From UBA11524 sp964542315 (lineage in GTDB: Bacteria > Bacillota > Clostridia > Christensenellales > Aristaeellaceae), in assembly GCA_964542315.1 (NCBI GenBank), contig CAZIUA010000064.1, forward strand, positions 1 through 15,029: a stretch of DNA of 15,029 bases. The letters run 5' to 3'. Of the stretch, positions 13,977 through 15,029 are shown one piece after another; position 1 is the first letter of the stretch; every line of letters begins with the position of its first letter. Both the position numbers and the translations under genes were made by a program. Below the pieces are notes generated by a model. It was not told where the DNA came from. It did no database searches and saw only the letters and a list, made by a program, of their open reading frames with translations.

Positions 13977-15029
13977 ATGAAGCGGCTCGCGGCGTGGCTT
14001 TTTGTGCTGCTGATGATCCCGGTGGGGCTCCTGGCGGCCGTGTTTGCGACCCCTGCGCAGTATGACGCGACCTACCTGGGCGCGCTGCGGGACAAATGCG
14101 TCCTGCTTTCGCAGGAAGGCGATCGTCCGCGCATCATCGTGGTCGGCGGGAGCGGTGCGGCCTTCGGGCAGGACAGCGCCCTGCTGGAGGCGCTCGTGCC
14201 GGGCTATGACGTGGTGAATTTCGGCATGTACGCCGGATTGGGAACCGCCGTGATGCTCGACCTGGCCTGGCCGGAGCTGCGCGCCGGGGACATCGTCCTC
14301 TTTTCGCCGGAGCAGAGCGAACAGACCCTGTCGCTGTATTTCAGCGCGCAGAGCATGTGGCAGGCGGCGGATGGTGATTTCGCCCTGCTGACGCGGCTGC
14401 GCGGGGATGATCTGTCCGCGATGGCCGGCGGGCTGGCGGAATTCGCCGCTGACAAGCTCCATTGCCTGCGGGATGGCAAGCCCATGCCCGATGGCGTATA
14501 CAGCCGGGGCGCCTTCAACGCATGGGGCGATGTGTCCGCCCGGCGCGCAGGGAACATCATGCCCGGCGGCTTCGATCCGGATATGCCCATCCGCTTTTCG
14601 CCGGATGTGCTCGACGCTGAGCTGGCGGCGTTTCTGCGCGCCTACGCTGCCCGGTGCGAACAGCGCGGCGTGACGGTGCTCTACCGCTTTTGCCCTATGA
14701 ATGCCGCAGCGGTGTCCGATGAGGACAGGGCAAACGCTGACACCTTCGCGGCGCATCTCGCGGCGGAAACCGGCTGGCGCATCCTTGGCAGACCGGCGGA
14801 GGCCATCCTGGAGGCAAGCTGGTTCTACGACACCAACTTCCACCTGAACACCGCCGGCGCGCAGCTGAACACCATCCGCATGGCGGAAGCCCTGTGCGCG
14901 TATCTGGGGCTGCCTGCGCCGGATGCCGCCCTACCGGAAATGCCCGATGACTCGGCCGTCCCCCTGATGCCCGGCGACGATCGCGACGCGGCCTGCTTCA
15001 CCTATGCCATTGCGGACGGCGCCGTCCGC
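13977..15029 (+). CDS. SGNH-type (DltD/AlgJ-like) envelope protein, partner of the MBOAT (partial, cut at the right edge)
   Basis: In MBOAT systems the second component, an SGNH-fold protein on the outer face of the membrane, passes the acyl group to the polymer or removes it. The 351 visible residues start with an N-terminal anchor or signal (4-24). Block I reads VVGGSGAAFGQDS, with the likely nucleophile Ser59 in GGS. NFGMYAGLG (Asn81) would be the region supplying an oxyanion-hole residue, and FYDTNFHLN carries the Asp285-x3-His289 pair that completes the triad. The spacing resembles DltD and AlgX/AlgJ-like proteins, though overall similarity is low. ATG 13977 lies six bases after AGGAGGTG. 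The frame is still open at the window end with an acidic, proline-rich stretch (about 320-340), so a further C-terminal domain may exist. Esterase rather than transferase activity is possible. Confidence 0.85.
   Translation, partial: MKRLAAWLFVLLMIPVGLLAAVFATPAQYDATYLGALRDKCVLLSQEGDRPRIIVVGGSGAAFGQDSALLEALVPGYDVVNFGMYAGLGTAVMLDLAWPELRAGDIVLFSPEQSEQTLSLYFSAQSMWQAADGDFALLTRLRGDDLSAMAGGLAEFAADKLHCLRDGKPMPDGVYSRGAFNAWGDVSARRAGNIMPGGFDPDMPIRFSPDVLDAELAAFLRAYAARCEQRGVTVLYRFCPMNAAAVSDEDRANADTFAAHLAAETGWRILGRPAEAILEASWFYDTNFHLNTAGAQLNTIRMAEALCAYLGLPAPDAALPEMPDDSAVPLMPGDDRDAACFTYAIADGAVR

Noticed and set aside
1..15029. Search by eye for CRISPR arrays, tRNA or rRNA genes, and insertion-sequence transposases
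   Set aside because: No regularly spaced repeats, no tRNA- or rRNA-like stretches, and no transposase or integrase motifs were seen on either strand.

Overview
The window is GC-rich bacterial DNA with strong AGGAGG-type ribosome-binding sites, TTGACA/TATAAT-type promoters, factor-independent terminators and no outer-membrane genes. The gene content (a ParE/GyrB-like topoisomerase subunit, a domain-permuted family 3 glycosidase with a membrane anchor, a family 78 rhamnosidase beside a MelB-type transporter, and an MBOAT plus SGNH pair) fits a plant-glycan-using member of the Clostridia (Bacillota), probably a gut organism. The genus cannot be read from the sequence; Christensenellales or Oscillospirales is a guess from the style of the genes and the intergenic repeat.

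Layout. (1) Positions 1-1315, minus strand: N-terminal part of a type IIA topoisomerase B subunit, cut by the left edge just as the TOPRIM motif begins, with a clear promoter. (2) 1523-2179, plus strand: an unrecognised 218-residue protein behind a near-consensus extended -10 promoter. (3) 2180-2589: an intergenic region with an inverted pair of two-hairpin palindromic repeats (MITE/REP-like) and two terminators, one for each strand. (4) 2590-4241, minus strand: a two-gene operon, a CofE-like (F420-0:glutamyl ligase family) protein followed by a secreted ComEC-like metallo-beta-lactamase-fold protein. (5) 4242-4604: a divergent promoter region; on the glycosidase side a long leader carries two CGGATRCATCCG palindromes 32 bp apart. 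(6) 4605-8137: a 1029-residue membrane-anchored GH3 enzyme with reversed domain order, overlapping by one base a 147-residue four-helix membrane protein, then a terminator. (7) 8235-12282: a cytoplasmic alpha-L-rhamnosidase (GH78) and a GPH/MelB-type sugar transporter in which both acidic cation-site positions appear to be replaced. (8) 12314-15029: a small membrane protein, an MBOAT acyltransferase and a DltD/AlgJ-like SGNH protein cut by the right edge, packed like an envelope-polymer O-acylation cassette.

How the parts may work together: the GH3 enzyme would trim glycosides at the outer face of the membrane, the transporter would import rhamnose-bearing oligosaccharides or glycosides, and the rhamnosidase would act on them inside. 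No terminator is visible from 8235 to the right edge, so the O-acylation genes could be co-transcribed with the rhamnosidase and transporter, though an internal promoter cannot be excluded. The most unusual points are the permuted GH3 with its coupled membrane partner, the paired palindromes in its leader, the transporter lacking its cation-site aspartates, and the small membrane protein overlapping the MBOAT gene.
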